From Neobacillus sp. FSL H8-0543 (GTDB taxonomy: Bacteria > Bacillota > Bacilli > Bacillales > Cytobacillaceae), in the NCBI RefSeq assembly GCF_038592905.1, contig NZ_CP151943.1, positions 62,001-126,000 of the forward strand: 64,000 nt of DNA, given 5' to 3'. Shown here one piece after another: positions 43,924 to 52,547 of this stretch. Made by a program: the position numbers and the translations under genes. How positions within the stretch are numbered: the first letter of the stretch is position 1; every line of letters starts with the position of its first letter. The notes below the pieces were generated by a model. The model saw only the letters and a program-made list of their open reading frames with translations, was not told the DNA's origin and searched no databases.

Positions 43924-44652
43924 ATGATCTCTATCAAAAATGTACAAAAATCATTTGGTGACCATAAAGTGTTGCAGGACATCAATTTAGAAATTAAACA
44001 ATCGCAAATCTTTGCCCTCATTGGCCCCAGTGGCGCCGGTAAAAGCACACTAATCCGAGCCATTAATGCCTTAGAGCCTATCAATGATGGTGAAATTGTA
44101 GTTGATGGAATTCCGATTCATAACAAAAAAACAAATATTAATGCAGCAAGAACTGAAATTGGCTTTGTTTTTCAATCCTTTAACTTGTATCCGTTCTTAA
44201 CAGCTTTGCAAAACGTGACGATTGCTCCTATTAATGTTAAAAAAATGAGCAAAGTCGAAGCAGAGAAAAAAGGGCAAGAATTACTCACTATGCTTGGTCT
44301 TGAAGCAAAAATGGATGCCTATCCAAATCAATTGTCTGGTGGTCAACAACAAAGGGTCGCGATTGCACGTGCCCTTGCCATGGATCCGAAGGTCATGCTC
44401 TTTGACGAACCAACATCTGCCCTTGATCCAGAAATGATCAAGGAAGTTCTGGACGCCATTCGTAAGCTGGCTAGTACTGGAATGACGATGATTGTAGTAA
44501 CACATGAAATGGGATTTGCAAGGGAAATGTGCGATCAAATAGTCTTTATGGCCGAGGGAAAAATTGTTGAGGTCTCCCCACCTGAATTGTTTTTCACCAA
44601 CCCTTCAACAGATCGTGCACAAGAGTTTCTTTCAAAAGTACTTAACCACTAA
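43924..44652 (+). CDS. Amino-acid ABC transporter ATP-binding protein (GlnQ family)
   Basis: A 242-residue ATPase with Walker A GPSGAGKST (about 33-41), Q-loop FVFQSFNLYP, signature LSGGQQQRV (about 135-143), Walker B MLFDEPTSALDPE and the H-loop VTHEMGFA. It powers the importer encoded by the two preceding genes. AAAGGAG before the ATG. It is followed 20 bases later by pentein enzyme 2. Confidence 0.94.
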   Translation: MISIKNVQKSFGDHKVLQDINLEIKQSQIFALIGPSGAGKSTLIRAINALEPINDGEIVVDGIPIHNKKTNINAARTEIGFVFQSFNLYPFLTALQNVTIAPINVKKMSKVEAEKKGQELLTMLGLEAKMDAYPNQLSGGQQQRVAIARALAMDPKVMLFDEPTSALDPEMIKEVLDAIRKLASTGMTMIVVTHEMGFAREMCDQIVFMAEGKIVEVSPPELFFTNPSTDRAQEFLSKVLNH

Positions 44653-44672
44653 TCCACTGGAGGTACATAATT

Positions 44673-45614
44673 ATGGAAGTAAAAGTACAAGGAGAACGCT
44701 GGTTTCCAGCTGAAACAAGTTTTTCTGACGAGTTAAAAGATTTATGGGGAAATTGGTATTGTGACTCTGAAGTTGGCAGACTTAGGTCAGTGCTTATGCA
44801 CCGACCAGGAATAGAAATTGAAGATATTACAGTGGAGAACTTTGCTGATTTTCGTTTTCGCGCACCTATGAATCCTGTGAGGGCACGCCGACAGCAGGAC
44901 GCTCTTGCTGATATTTACCGTGCTCATGGCGTTCAGGTCCATTACGTAGAAGGTCAACGAGAAGATAAACCAAATGCGATGTTTATGAGAGATTTACTGT
45001 TCATGACTCCCGAAGGCGCAATTGTTTGTCGCCCTGCGATTACAGCAAGAAGAGGTGAGGAAAAAGCAGTGGCCCGAACCCTCTCCTCTCTAGGTGTACC
45101 CATCATTAAAACGATTAATGGTGACGGATTCTTTGAAGGGGCAAGTGCAATGTGGATTAACCGTGAAACGGTTGTGATTGGGACAGGCAGTCGTACCAAT
45201 GAAGCTGGAGCTCTTCAAGTAGAACGAGAACTGAGAAATATTGGTGTCACAAATATTATTCGGACACAGATCCCCTATGGTTCCATACATCTAGACGGTT
45301 ATATGAACATGGCAGATAAAAATAAACTGGTGATTTTCCCTTGGCATACCACCTACGATTGTATGAATCAATTGCTCGACCTTGGGATTGAATTAATCGA
45401 GCTACCTTATATTGACGAACTTAAGCAAGGAATGAGCTTAAACTTTGTCGCATTAGCACCTGGAAAAATTGTTATGCCCACAGGCAATGAGCAAACAAAA
45501 AATCTGTTTGTTCAAAATAGGATTGAGGTCATAGAAGTTGAAATGGATGAAATCATAAATGGTTGGGGTGCCATTCATTGCATGACCGCCTTTTTAAATA
45601 GGGATCCAATATAA
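44673..45614 (+). CDS. Amidinotransferase/arginine deiminase-like (pentein) enzyme 2
   Basis: A 313-residue paralogue of enzyme 1, alignable end to end from QGERWFP to MTAFLNRDP. Candidate catalytic residues are D107 (MRD), E155 (FFEGA), H206 and D208 (IHLDG) and C303 (AIHCMT). It keeps the usual glutamate where enzyme 1 has aspartate, so the two may differ in substrate or in reaction (hydrolysis versus transfer). GGAGG precedes the ATG. Last gene of the operon, ended by a strong terminator. The retention of two near-copies around one importer is unusual. Confidence 0.82.
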   Translation: MEVKVQGERWFPAETSFSDELKDLWGNWYCDSEVGRLRSVLMHRPGIEIEDITVENFADFRFRAPMNPVRARRQQDALADIYRAHGVQVHYVEGQREDKPNAMFMRDLLFMTPEGAIVCRPAITARRGEEKAVARTLSSLGVPIIKTINGDGFFEGASAMWINRETVVIGTGSRTNEAGALQVERELRNIGVTNIIRTQIPYGSIHLDGYMNMADKNKLVIFPWHTTYDCMNQLLDLGIELIELPYIDELKQGMSLNFVALAPGKIVMPTGNEQTKNLFVQNRIEVIEVEMDEIINGWGAIHCMTAFLNRDPI

Positions 45615-45641
45615 AAAATCGGGTATTCAGCCCGATTTTTT
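45613..45641 (+). terminator. Terminator of the double-pentein operon
   Basis: AAAAAATCGGG (45613-45623) pairs with CCCGATTTTTT (45631-45641), seven-base loop; overlaps the last base of the stop codon region. Confidence 0.92.
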
Positions 45642-45658
45642 GCTTTCTATCTTGTTGT

Positions 45659-45671
45659 GGTGACAGGCACC
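45659..45671. repeat. GGTGACAGGCACC repeat, copy 3
   Basis: Same 13-base core as 17600-17612, extended to TGGTGACAGGCACCA. It lies between a terminator and the end of the convergent MFS gene. Confidence 0.7.
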
Positions 45672-45680
45672 AAAGTAAGC

Positions 45681-47210
45681 TTAATTCTTTGCTAATTTAG
45701 GAATTATTTTTTTACCTTGAGGAATTCCTTCTGGTGTGTCTTCTGCTGGTTTTGCCCGTTTGATAAATAAAGCTAACACAATGGCAATACAAGCTATAAA
45801 TGTTGATACTAGGAAAGAAAAATTAATTCCATCTAGCGTTGCCTGCATAGTAATTTGCTGTTTCAAATCTGTCAGAGCAACGCCCGTTGGCTGCTCCTTT
45901 AAATTAGCCATGGCAGCTTCGCTGAGTACCTTTGCTTGTGATTCTGTACGGTTGGACATGATTGTTATTAATAACCCTGTACCTATTGCACCAGCAACTT
46001 GATTTAGTGTATTGTTCATTGCTGTTCCATGCGGATAGAAACGCGCGGGCAATTGATTTAAGCCATTTGTTGAGACTGGCATCATCACCATCGACATCCC
46101 AAACATCCGTACAGCATGCAGAATAACTAAATAAGTATAGGTAGTTTCAAATGTTAATTCACTGAAATAATAGGTTGTTACCGTCATAATGACTAATCCA
46201 GTAATCGCTAAAGTTCGACCGCCAAACCTATCAAATAACTTCCCTGTAATTGGTGACATCAATGCCATAACAATCGCACCAGGTAGCATCAGTAATCCAG
46301 CATCCATTGGCGATATCCCTCGAAGCGTTTGAACATAAATAGGAATTAATAGCATTCCTGAAAACATAGCCATATTAATAACCATAGAAATGGCTGATGA
46401 TAAGGCAAACATCGGGTATTTAAATATGGTGAAATTGAGCATTGGACGTGCTAACTTCGATTGCCTTAACACAAACACTACCAAGGAAATAACCCCAATG
46501 ATAATGGTTCCATAGACTTGAGGACTATTCCAGCCTTTATTACCTGCCGAACTAAAGCCATATAGCAACCCGCCAAAGCCAGCACTTGATAATAGAAGTG
46601 ACAGTATATCAAGTTTGATATCAACTTTATCCTTTTTATCTTTTAATAAGAATAATCCAATTAATAAAACAACAACCGCAATAGGTGTTACAAAATGGAA
46701 AAGCATTCTCCAGTTATAATGTTCAATAATCCACCCCGATAATGTTGGACCAATCGCAGGTGCAGCCATTAAAATCAATCCAAAAATACCCATTGCAGCT
46801 CCCCTTTTTTCGATTGGGAAGGCAACTAACATCACATTCATTAACAACGGCATCATGATTGCGGAACCAGATGCTTGGATCATCCGACCCCCTAATAAAA
46901 TTGGAAATACATGGGCAGTTCCAGCAAGAATCGTCCCGGCTGTAAATAACCCCATTGCAACTAAAAATAAGTTCCGTACTGAATATTTCTGAATTAAAAA
47001 TGCCGTTGCCGGGATTAAAATCCCATTGACTAACATAAAACCTGTAGTCAACCATTGCACAGTTGAGGTTTCGATATTCAAGTCCACCATGATTGAAGGC
47101 AGGGCAATATTTAATAACGTATTATTTAAAAATGTAATAAAAGCCCCAATCATTAAAACGGTAAGGATCCCGTATGGCGGCCGATTAGTAGATTTTATTG
47201 ATAGACCCAT
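45681..47210 (-). CDS. MFS transporter, DHA2 (EmrB/QacA) family
   Basis: A 509-residue protein with about 14 helices. The DHA2 opening LNIALPSIMVDLNI and motif A region GRMIQASGSAIMMPL, plus GPTLSGWIIEHYNWR (motif C), are clear. It exports hydrophobic compounds with proton antiport. The frame opens with GTG, but AGGGGGA nine bases before the ATG at 47210 supports the shorter start. It is convergent with the pentein operon, so functional linkage is only possible. Confidence 0.88.
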   Translation of the reverse strand: MGLSIKSTNRPPYGILTVLMIGAFITFLNNTLLNIALPSIMVDLNIETSTVQWLTTGFMLVNGILIPATAFLIQKYSVRNLFLVAMGLFTAGTILAGTAHVFPILLGGRMIQASGSAIMMPLLMNVMLVAFPIEKRGAAMGIFGLILMAAPAIGPTLSGWIIEHYNWRMLFHFVTPIAVVVLLIGLFLLKDKKDKVDIKLDILSLLLSSAGFGGLLYGFSSAGNKGWNSPQVYGTIIIGVISLVVFVLRQSKLARPMLNFTIFKYPMFALSSAISMVINMAMFSGMLLIPIYVQTLRGISPMDAGLLMLPGAIVMALMSPITGKLFDRFGGRTLAITGLVIMTVTTYYFSELTFETTYTYLVILHAVRMFGMSMVMMPVSTNGLNQLPARFYPHGTAMNNTLNQVAGAIGTGLLITIMSNRTESQAKVLSEAAMANLKEQPTGVALTDLKQQITMQATLDGINFSFLVSTFIACIAIVLALFIKRAKPAEDTPEGIPQGKKIIPKLAKN

Positions 47211-47446
47211 CTCAATTGTTCCCCCTATAGGCACCTAATCGTTTTAGTCTACCCCAATTTCACACTTGTATAATAGTATACTGCTTGTTCATTTTTGCAA
47301 TCAAAGAAACCCGCTTCATTATAATGTCTAAGATACAAGGTATCACTGAAACCAGTTAATTTATACAGACAGTATAATTATTAATGCATGAAATAAAGTG
47401 GATATTTAAGCATATTATTATTAGTTAAAAGCCTATTTGTTATACA

Positions 47447-47479
47447 TTTTAACTAGAATGGATAAAATTCTAGTTAAAA
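47447..47479 (+). promoter_or_regulatory. 13-bp inverted repeat abutting the ribosome binding site
   Basis: TTTTAACTAGAAT (47447-47459) is perfectly repeated in reverse complement at 47467-47479 with a seven-base loop; GGAGG starts at the next base. A further half site TTAGTTAAAA occurs at 47431-47440. It could be an operator or an RNA stem influencing translation of the CAP-domain gene. Confidence 0.65.
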
Positions 47480-47492
47480 GGAGGAAAAGATC

Positions 47493-48632
47493 ATGCTTCG
47501 TTTTTTTATGCTATTATCTGTATTATTTTTACTGCTCTTTTCCTGGCCTCTTATAGAAAAACAAATGGAAGGTACTGATTTACAAAAGACGATTGACCAT
47601 CTTCTATCTGAAGTAACCGACCTAAAAGAGAACCCTGAAACCATAGCTGCATTTGATTCAATAAAAGAATCATTTCAGGAATTATTAAAACAATTTAACT
47701 TACAGGCAGAGGAACTTTCGGATTCAAAACAGGAAATTGAACCCAATCAAAAGGAAATAGAATTAAACACCCCTACGGAACAAATGTTTTCTGTTTATAA
47801 TATTGAACTTGGAAAACCAAAATCAGAGATTGATCACTCTTTCGGCGCTCCAAAGCGCTCATCCATTAATGAATATGGGACCTATTGGTATACCTATCAT
47901 GAAAATTATCAGGACTTTTTTATGGTCATGTATGATGAAGAGGATAATGTGGCTGGGTTATATACAAACCAAGGATTAATTGCTTCAACAATTGGAATCA
48001 AACTAGATAGCTCGAAGGAAAGTGTTCGTACAAAGCTGGGTGAACCCCTAACTAAAATTCAAAAAGGTATGGTTATATATCAGCTGCAAGAAAATAGCGA
48101 CAATGATATCTTCCAAGCGGGTGGCGCATATGTAACTATTTTTTACGATAAACACGAGGGAGACACCGTAACTGCGATTCAATTAATTAGTGAAGACTTG
48201 GAGCAAAAGAAAACAGATTTTTATACAAAAGCCAGTCCCTCCTTAAAGGAAGGCTTTGAGTTACAGATGTTCGATTTAACTAATGCTACCCGCGTCAATC
48301 ATCAGCTCCCCATCCTTTTATGGGATGATCATGTTCGAGAAACCGCAAGGAGTCATAGCGAAGATATGGCAAAAAATCAGTATTTTGACCACACGAATCT
48401 TGAAGGACAATCCCCATTTGATCGTATGGAAGAGGATAATGTAACTTTTATGCTGGCAGGAGAAAACCTAGCGACAGGTCAATTAAGCAGTATTTTTGCC
48501 CATGAAGGTCTGATGAATTCCCTTGGACATCGGGAAAATATATTAAAAGAAGATTATGAATTTTTAGGGGTTGGTGTTGCCTTTAATCAAAAATCTCAGC
48601 CCTACTATACGCAAAACTATTTCGCGAAGTAA
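47493..48632 (+). CDS. CAP-domain protein, YlbC-like
   Basis: A 379-residue protein. An N-terminal hydrophobic segment (about 3-19) is a signal or anchor. Residues about 105-240 form the CAP-associated domain (IELGKPKSEIDHSFG and a second DSSKESVRTKLGEP repeat). The C-terminal CAP/SCP domain (about 262-378) has LFDLTNATRVNH-like opening, RETARSHSEDMAKNQYFDH and HRENIL. The CAP His/Glu cleft residues appear present (H and E in SHSEDM; H in LGHRENI). Function of bacterial CAP proteins is unsettled; B. subtilis relatives are linked to sporulation. Confidence 0.87.
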   Translation: MLRFFMLLSVLFLLLFSWPLIEKQMEGTDLQKTIDHLLSEVTDLKENPETIAAFDSIKESFQELLKQFNLQAEELSDSKQEIEPNQKEIELNTPTEQMFSVYNIELGKPKSEIDHSFGAPKRSSINEYGTYWYTYHENYQDFFMVMYDEEDNVAGLYTNQGLIASTIGIKLDSSKESVRTKLGEPLTKIQKGMVIYQLQENSDNDIFQAGGAYVTIFYDKHEGDTVTAIQLISEDLEQKKTDFYTKASPSLKEGFELQMFDLTNATRVNHQLPILLWDDHVRETARSHSEDMAKNQYFDHTNLEGQSPFDRMEEDNVTFMLAGENLATGQLSSIFAHEGLMNSLGHRENILKEDYEFLGVGVAFNQKSQPYYTQNYFAK

Positions 48633-48688
48633 TTCCTCTTAAATTCCGAGTGATGAATTAAAGAATTTCGTTTGGATAAAATAATTGA

Positions 48689-48708
48689 GAGCAATTTTAC
48701 AATTGCTC
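48689..48708 (+). promoter_or_regulatory. Small hairpin upstream of the SASP gene
   Basis: GAGCAATT (48689-48696) pairs with AATTGCTC (48701-48708), four-base loop, 25 bases before the start codon. It may be a 5'-leader stem; no T-run. Confidence 0.5.
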
Positions 48709-48733
48709 AATACATCGTCGGGAGTGATGTATC

Positions 48734-48928
48734 ATGGCAAGAAACAAACTTTTGGTTCCTGGTGCAGGTAATGTTCTGGATCAAATGAAAGAAGAAATTT
48801 CCAATGAGTTTGGAGTTCAACTTGGTGCTGATACGACCGCACGAGCGAATGGATCTGTCGGAGGCGAAATGACCAAACGGCTTGTCGCATACGCAGAACA
48901 ATCGTTACGAAATCAACAAGGTCAATAG
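48734..48928 (+). CDS. Alpha/beta-type small acid-soluble spore protein
   Basis: A 64-residue SASP. The germination-protease site is seen as [14 protein letters not shown] (cut expected between E21 and I22), and the second conserved block is [17 protein letters not shown]. These proteins coat spore DNA and protect it against UV and heat, and are degraded at germination. It implies that the organism forms spores and that this gene is driven by forespore sigma G; I could not place the promoter with confidence. GGGAGTGATGT precedes the ATG. Confidence 0.96.
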   Translation: MARNKLLVPGAGNVLDQMKEEISNEFGVQLGADTTARANGSVGGEMTKRLVAYAEQSLRNQQGQ

Positions 48929-48940
48929 CCATTGATTTCG

Positions 48941-48970
48941 AAAAAGAGGGACTTCGCAGTCCCTCTTTTT
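48941..48970 (+). terminator. Terminator after the SASP gene
   Basis: AAAAAGAGGGA (48941-48951) pairs with TCCCTCTTTTT (48960-48970). It also serves the convergent membrane-protein gene. Confidence 0.92.
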
Positions 48971-49598
48971 ATTTTGGAACTTCACATGTGGCTGTAGGTT
49001 GTTCAATATTTTGAATACCAGCAATACCTTGATTATCAAGAAGTGAAGTTATTTTTTCTAGGTGAGCAAAATCCTCCACGACAATATAATTTGGCTGGAA
49101 TAGTCGCTGTTTCACTTTGAATGTTAGTTTATAGGCATTGTCAACACGTGAATCATACCCATATAATTCATGCCAGCGAACAATTTGTTCGATTTGATAA
49201 TGCTTAATTTGATTAGAAGGATAATATTTCCCATGAAGGATTATTCCATTGGGTATAACGTAAAAATTACCCTGGTGTTTGAACGCACTAATAATCGCAA
49301 AAAACAAATAAACGATATTAAAATAGGCTGAACCTAACCAATCAGTTGTGACAACAATTCCCAATAATCCTGCTATAAGGATTAGCGCAATCATTGTACT
49401 CCACTTTACCAATTGATAGGACCGTGTATTTTTTGTGAGTGGAACCATCTCTTTGTACTCAATTGGGATGAGGATACTTGCGAATTCACTTTCCTTTTTA
49501 GGATAGATAGCCACATTCGACATTTCTGCTGCCTTCTTTAAATTTAAACGATAACGAATAAGGTAATGGACTCCAATAAGGAAAATAATTGTAAACAA
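48969..49598 (-). CDS. Membrane protein with PH-like domain, unknown function
   Basis: A 209-residue protein: one N-terminal helix (about 1-16), a cytoplasmic stretch, two helices (about 68-85 and 90-104), then a PH-like beta domain (FYVIPNGIILHGKYYPSNQIKHYQIEQI). The annotated start is a TTG without a ribosome binding site. GGAAGGTG is positioned for an in-frame ATT at 49611-49613, five codons upstream, immediately after a stop; a rare ATT start is possible. Function unknown. Confidence 0.65.
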   Translation of the reverse strand: MFTIIFLIGVHYLIRYRLNLKKAAEMSNVAIYPKKESEFASILIPIEYKEMVPLTKNTRSYQLVKWSTMIALILIAGLLGIVVTTDWLGSAYFNIVYLFFAIISAFKHQGNFYVIPNGIILHGKYYPSNQIKHYQIEQIVRWHELYGYDSRVDNAYKLTFKVKQRLFQPNYIVVEDFAHLEKITSLLDNQGIAGIQNIEQPTATCEVPK

Positions 49599-49789
49599 GA
49601 TATTAATAAAAATTTAAAATCACACCTTCCTAAGCCTATTAATATTATCGCATTATATACATACGGTAGATTGATATTCCCAGGGTACTAATGAAGATAT
49701 CTATTAGATCGCTTCCTTTATTTTAACAGAAGCATCCTCCCTTTTACCTCCAATTTTACTAAATTAATTTAAAAAATTGTATAAGTAGA

Positions 49790-49816
49790 AAAAGAAAAAA
49801 TCCCCCAATTGGAGGA
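49790..49816 (-). terminator. Terminator of the TRAP transporter operon
   Basis: TCCCCC (49801-49806) pairs with GGAGGA (49811-49816) across AATT; the A-rich tract 49790-49800 gives U-rich RNA on the minus strand. Confidence 0.75.
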
Positions 49817-49823
49817 CTCCACT

Positions 49824-51779
49824 TTAATTTGTCTGGTTTTTAGGAACTCGGCTACCTTTATAGAAAACTTGAAAAGCAAACAATCCTACAAACGAAACCA
49901 AACCGATGATATCACTAATACTTTCTGGATAAATTAAACACAAGCCTGTTAAGACAGCTGCAATTCGCTCAAACCAAAGTAATTTTCGCATCCAAAAGCC
50001 AATAACCCCTGCAGAGATTGCTAGCATTCCAATCAATGCGGTAAATACTACCCAAATTAATTGTGTCCATGTGGTATCAATCATCAATAATTCAGGTGAT
50101 AAAACAAACATATACGGGATGATGAATGCTGATATAGCTAGTTTGGTTGACTCAACTCCCGTTCGGAAAGGTTCTCCGCCTGAAACAGCAGCTGCTGCAA
50201 ATGCGGCTAATGCCACTGGAGGTGTGATGTCTGCTACTATCCCGAAATAAAACACAAACAAGTGGGCAGATAAATCTGGTACACCTAATAATATGATCGC
50301 TGGTGCTGCAATGGTTGATGTTATTACATAGTTCGCTGTTGTTGGCGAACCCATACCAAGGATCAAGGAAGCAATCATTGTCAAAAATAAGGTAGGAAGC
50401 AAGGCACCTCCAGCTATATCAAGCAATCCATTAGCCATCTTCAATCCTAAACCAGTTTTAGTTACAACCCCAACAATAATACCAGCAGCTGCTGTAGCTG
50501 CAGCCACGCCAAGTGCCGATCTAGCTCCATCAACCAGAGCACCAACCAGTCCTTTAAAACCAATTCTAGTTTCCTTTTTAACTGCACTAACCACAACAGT
50601 TATCACAATAGACCATAGAGCAGACCGAATCACACTTAAACCAGACATTAATAAAACGACAACGGCGATAATTGGCAACAATAAATAAAGCTTACTAAAG
50701 ATTTCTTTTCGATTGGGGATTTCTTCTTTAGTTAACCCTCGAAGTCCCAATCGCTTGGCTTCAAAATGTGTCATTATCCATATTCCTGTAAAATAAAGGA
50801 CGGCCGGAATCGCTGCTGCTTTTGCAATATCCCAATAGGAGATTCCCCCAATAAACTCAACCATAAGGAAAGCAGCAGCCCCCATTACTGGCGGCATCAA
50901 TTGGCCTCCTGTAGATGAGGCAGCCTCGACAGCGCCTGCAAACTCTTTTTTATAACCGAGATTTTTCATCATTGGAATCGTAAAGGCACCAGAAGTAACC
51001 ACATTCGCAACGGAGCTTCCACTAATTGTTCCCTGCAGTGCGCTAGAAAAAACGGCTACTTTTGCCGGACCACCGACACTTCTCCCCGCAATTGCAATTG
51101 AAAGATCATTAAAATATTGGCCAACGCCTGTTTTAATTAAAAAGGAACCAAATAATAAGAATAGAAAGATAAAAGTGGATGATACACCCAATGGGGTACC
51201 GAGAATCCCTTCTGTAGTAAAGAACATCGTTTGCACTAAACGATCTAGGTCTAGTCCGCGATGTGCAATAAATGATGGCATGTACGGGCCGAAAACAGCG
51301 TACACCATAAAAATCAGAGAAATGATGGTGATAGGTAAACCAACCGTACGGCGAGTTGCTTCTAATACTAATAGAATGGCAGACAGACCGACAATAAAAT
51401 CAAGTTCAGCTAAGCTACCCGCCCTTAAAATCAATTCATCTATCATAATTGGCCAATAGGCACCAACAATGACTGAAATACCTGCAAAGATAATATCATA
51501 CCAAGCAACCTTAAGTTCTTTTCCCCGATTTTTTTTCCGTGCTGGAAATAGTAAAAATATGAGTGCAAGTGCAAAACCTAAATGAATCGAGCGTTGAAGC
51601 TGTGCCGTTAACATACCGAATATTCCTGTATATAGATGAAATAATGAAAACGATAATAAGCCTGCAAAGGCAATCCATCTAAAGATTCCTTTTAACTTTC
51701 TTGTTCCTGCCTCTGGATCATACTTATCCAAAAGCTCCTGTTGTTTTTCATCAGAAAGGGCCTCTTCATAATGACTCAA
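49824..51779 (-). CDS. TRAP transporter fused permease (DctQ-DctM type)
   Basis: A 651-residue membrane protein combining the small 4-helix and large 12-helix TRAP subunits. The DctM core shows GSSVANVVTSGAFTIPMMKNLGYKKEFAGAVEA-type sequence and GMGSPTTANYVI, with TPPVALAAFAAAAVSG near the C-terminus. It imports an organic acid with sodium. TTG start with AGGAGTG; it overlaps the DUF1850 gene by 14 bases. Matches TAXI-type systems. Confidence 0.93.
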   Translation of the reverse strand: MSHYEEALSDEKQQELLDKYDPEAGTRKLKGIFRWIAFAGLLSFSLFHLYTGIFGMLTAQLQRSIHLGFALALIFLLFPARKKNRGKELKVAWYDIIFAGISVIVGAYWPIMIDELILRAGSLAELDFIVGLSAILLVLEATRRTVGLPITIISLIFMVYAVFGPYMPSFIAHRGLDLDRLVQTMFFTTEGILGTPLGVSSTFIFLFLLFGSFLIKTGVGQYFNDLSIAIAGRSVGGPAKVAVFSSALQGTISGSSVANVVTSGAFTIPMMKNLGYKKEFAGAVEAASSTGGQLMPPVMGAAAFLMVEFIGGISYWDIAKAAAIPAVLYFTGIWIMTHFEAKRLGLRGLTKEEIPNRKEIFSKLYLLLPIIAVVVLLMSGLSVIRSALWSIVITVVVSAVKKETRIGFKGLVGALVDGARSALGVAAATAAAGIIVGVVTKTGLGLKMANGLLDIAGGALLPTLFLTMIASLILGMGSPTTANYVITSTIAAPAIILLGVPDLSAHLFVFYFGIVADITPPVALAAFAAAAVSGGEPFRTGVESTKLAISAFIIPYMFVLSPELLMIDTTWTQLIWVVFTALIGMLAISAGVIGFWMRKLLWFERIAAVLTGLCLIYPESISDIIGLVSFVGLFAFQVFYKGSRVPKNQTN

Positions 51780-52284
51780 GGATATTCACTCCTCTCCATT
51801 GCTCAAAAAAGTTTAGCTTACGTATTTCCACTTTGACAGAGATCCCTGGTTGGAGAGAACGAGATAATGGATACTCCTTGCTCTTAAAAATCACCCGATG
51901 ATTTGCCCGGACCTGTCCGATTCGCAAATGAAAAAAAGGAAAAATAAGTTTCATATTTTTGATGTAATACTTCCCATCCTGTTGTTCAAATATTTCTCCT
52001 GCCGCCGCATTCGCAGGCATTCCAATGGAAAAATCTTCATAGACCAGCTCATATTGTTGAATACTTTGGCTAAGAGTAACCTTATAGCTTTCAATAACAT
52101 CAGATAAATGAATAGAATGAGTGTATTTAATTTTAAAATTGTCCCCGTTTTTGACGGGTATGTAGGCAAGTTTATCGTTGGTATAGTTTGGTTGGAAGAC
52201 AATTGCCTGTTGTAAGGGAATAGCTGCTATAATGATACAAAAAATACAGCAGATTAGTAGAATTAGGATGGTTTTTTTGTTCAT
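51766..52284 (-). CDS. DUF1850 domain protein of the TRAP-TAXI system
   Basis: A 172-residue protein with an N-terminal signal/anchor (about 4-22, ILLICCIFCIIIAAI) and the DUF1850 body, FKIKYTHSIHLSDVIESYKV followed by FSIGMPANAA. DUF1850 proteins are known to be encoded with TAXI-family TRAP transporters; their biochemical role is unclear. AGGAGG before the ATG. It lies between the fused permease (overlapping) and, after a 263-base gap holding a 21-bp repeat array and a terminator, the solute receptor. Confidence 0.87.
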   Translation of the reverse strand: MNKKTILILLICCIFCIIIAAIPLQQAIVFQPNYTNDKLAYIPVKNGDNFKIKYTHSIHLSDVIESYKVTLSQSIQQYELVYEDFSIGMPANAAAGEIFEQQDGKYYIKNMKLIFPFFHLRIGQVRANHRVIFKSKEYPLSRSLQPGISVKVEIRKLNFFEQWRGVNILESL

Positions 52285-52325
52285 ATTACCTCCTGAATCC
52301 TGGGTATATTTACTATTTTATTGTT

Positions 52326-52450
52326 CTCTACAAAGAATAGGGTATTTACTACAAAATCAGGGTTACTTACTACAAAATTAACAGTCCTTACTACATAATT
52401 AACTATACTTACTACAATTATTGGTATCCTACTACAAATTTAGAATAAAT
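52326..52450. repeat. 21-bp phased TACTACA array, locus 2
   Basis: Units start at 52326 (CTCTACA), 52347, 52368, 52389, 52410 and 52430, with TACTACA exact in the last five. Spacings are 21, 21, 21, 21 and 20 bp. The consensus first half is TACTACAAAATT and the second half is variable, mostly ending CT. It lies between the TAXI receptor and DUF1850 genes of one operon, antisense to them, and matches the array at 6978. Confidence 0.88.
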
Positions 52451-52503
52451 TCCCAAAAAATAATAGACATACCTACACACCATCCAATATTATTAAAAAA
52501 GCA

Positions 52504-52524
52504 GACCGGCTCTTGCTGCCGGTC
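52504..52524 (-). terminator. Intercistronic terminator or attenuator after the TAXI receptor
   Basis: GACCGGC (52504-52510) pairs with GCCGGTC (52518-52524); the minus-strand RNA then reads UGCUUUUUU. It should reduce read-through from receptor to permease genes. Confidence 0.82.
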
Positions 52525-52547
52525 ATCACTAAAAAACGATGGGATAA

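Noticed and set aside
52326..52450. CRISPR array
   Set aside because: Repeat unit is 21 bp with only 7-12 conserved bases, no spacer-length gaps and no cas genes in the window.
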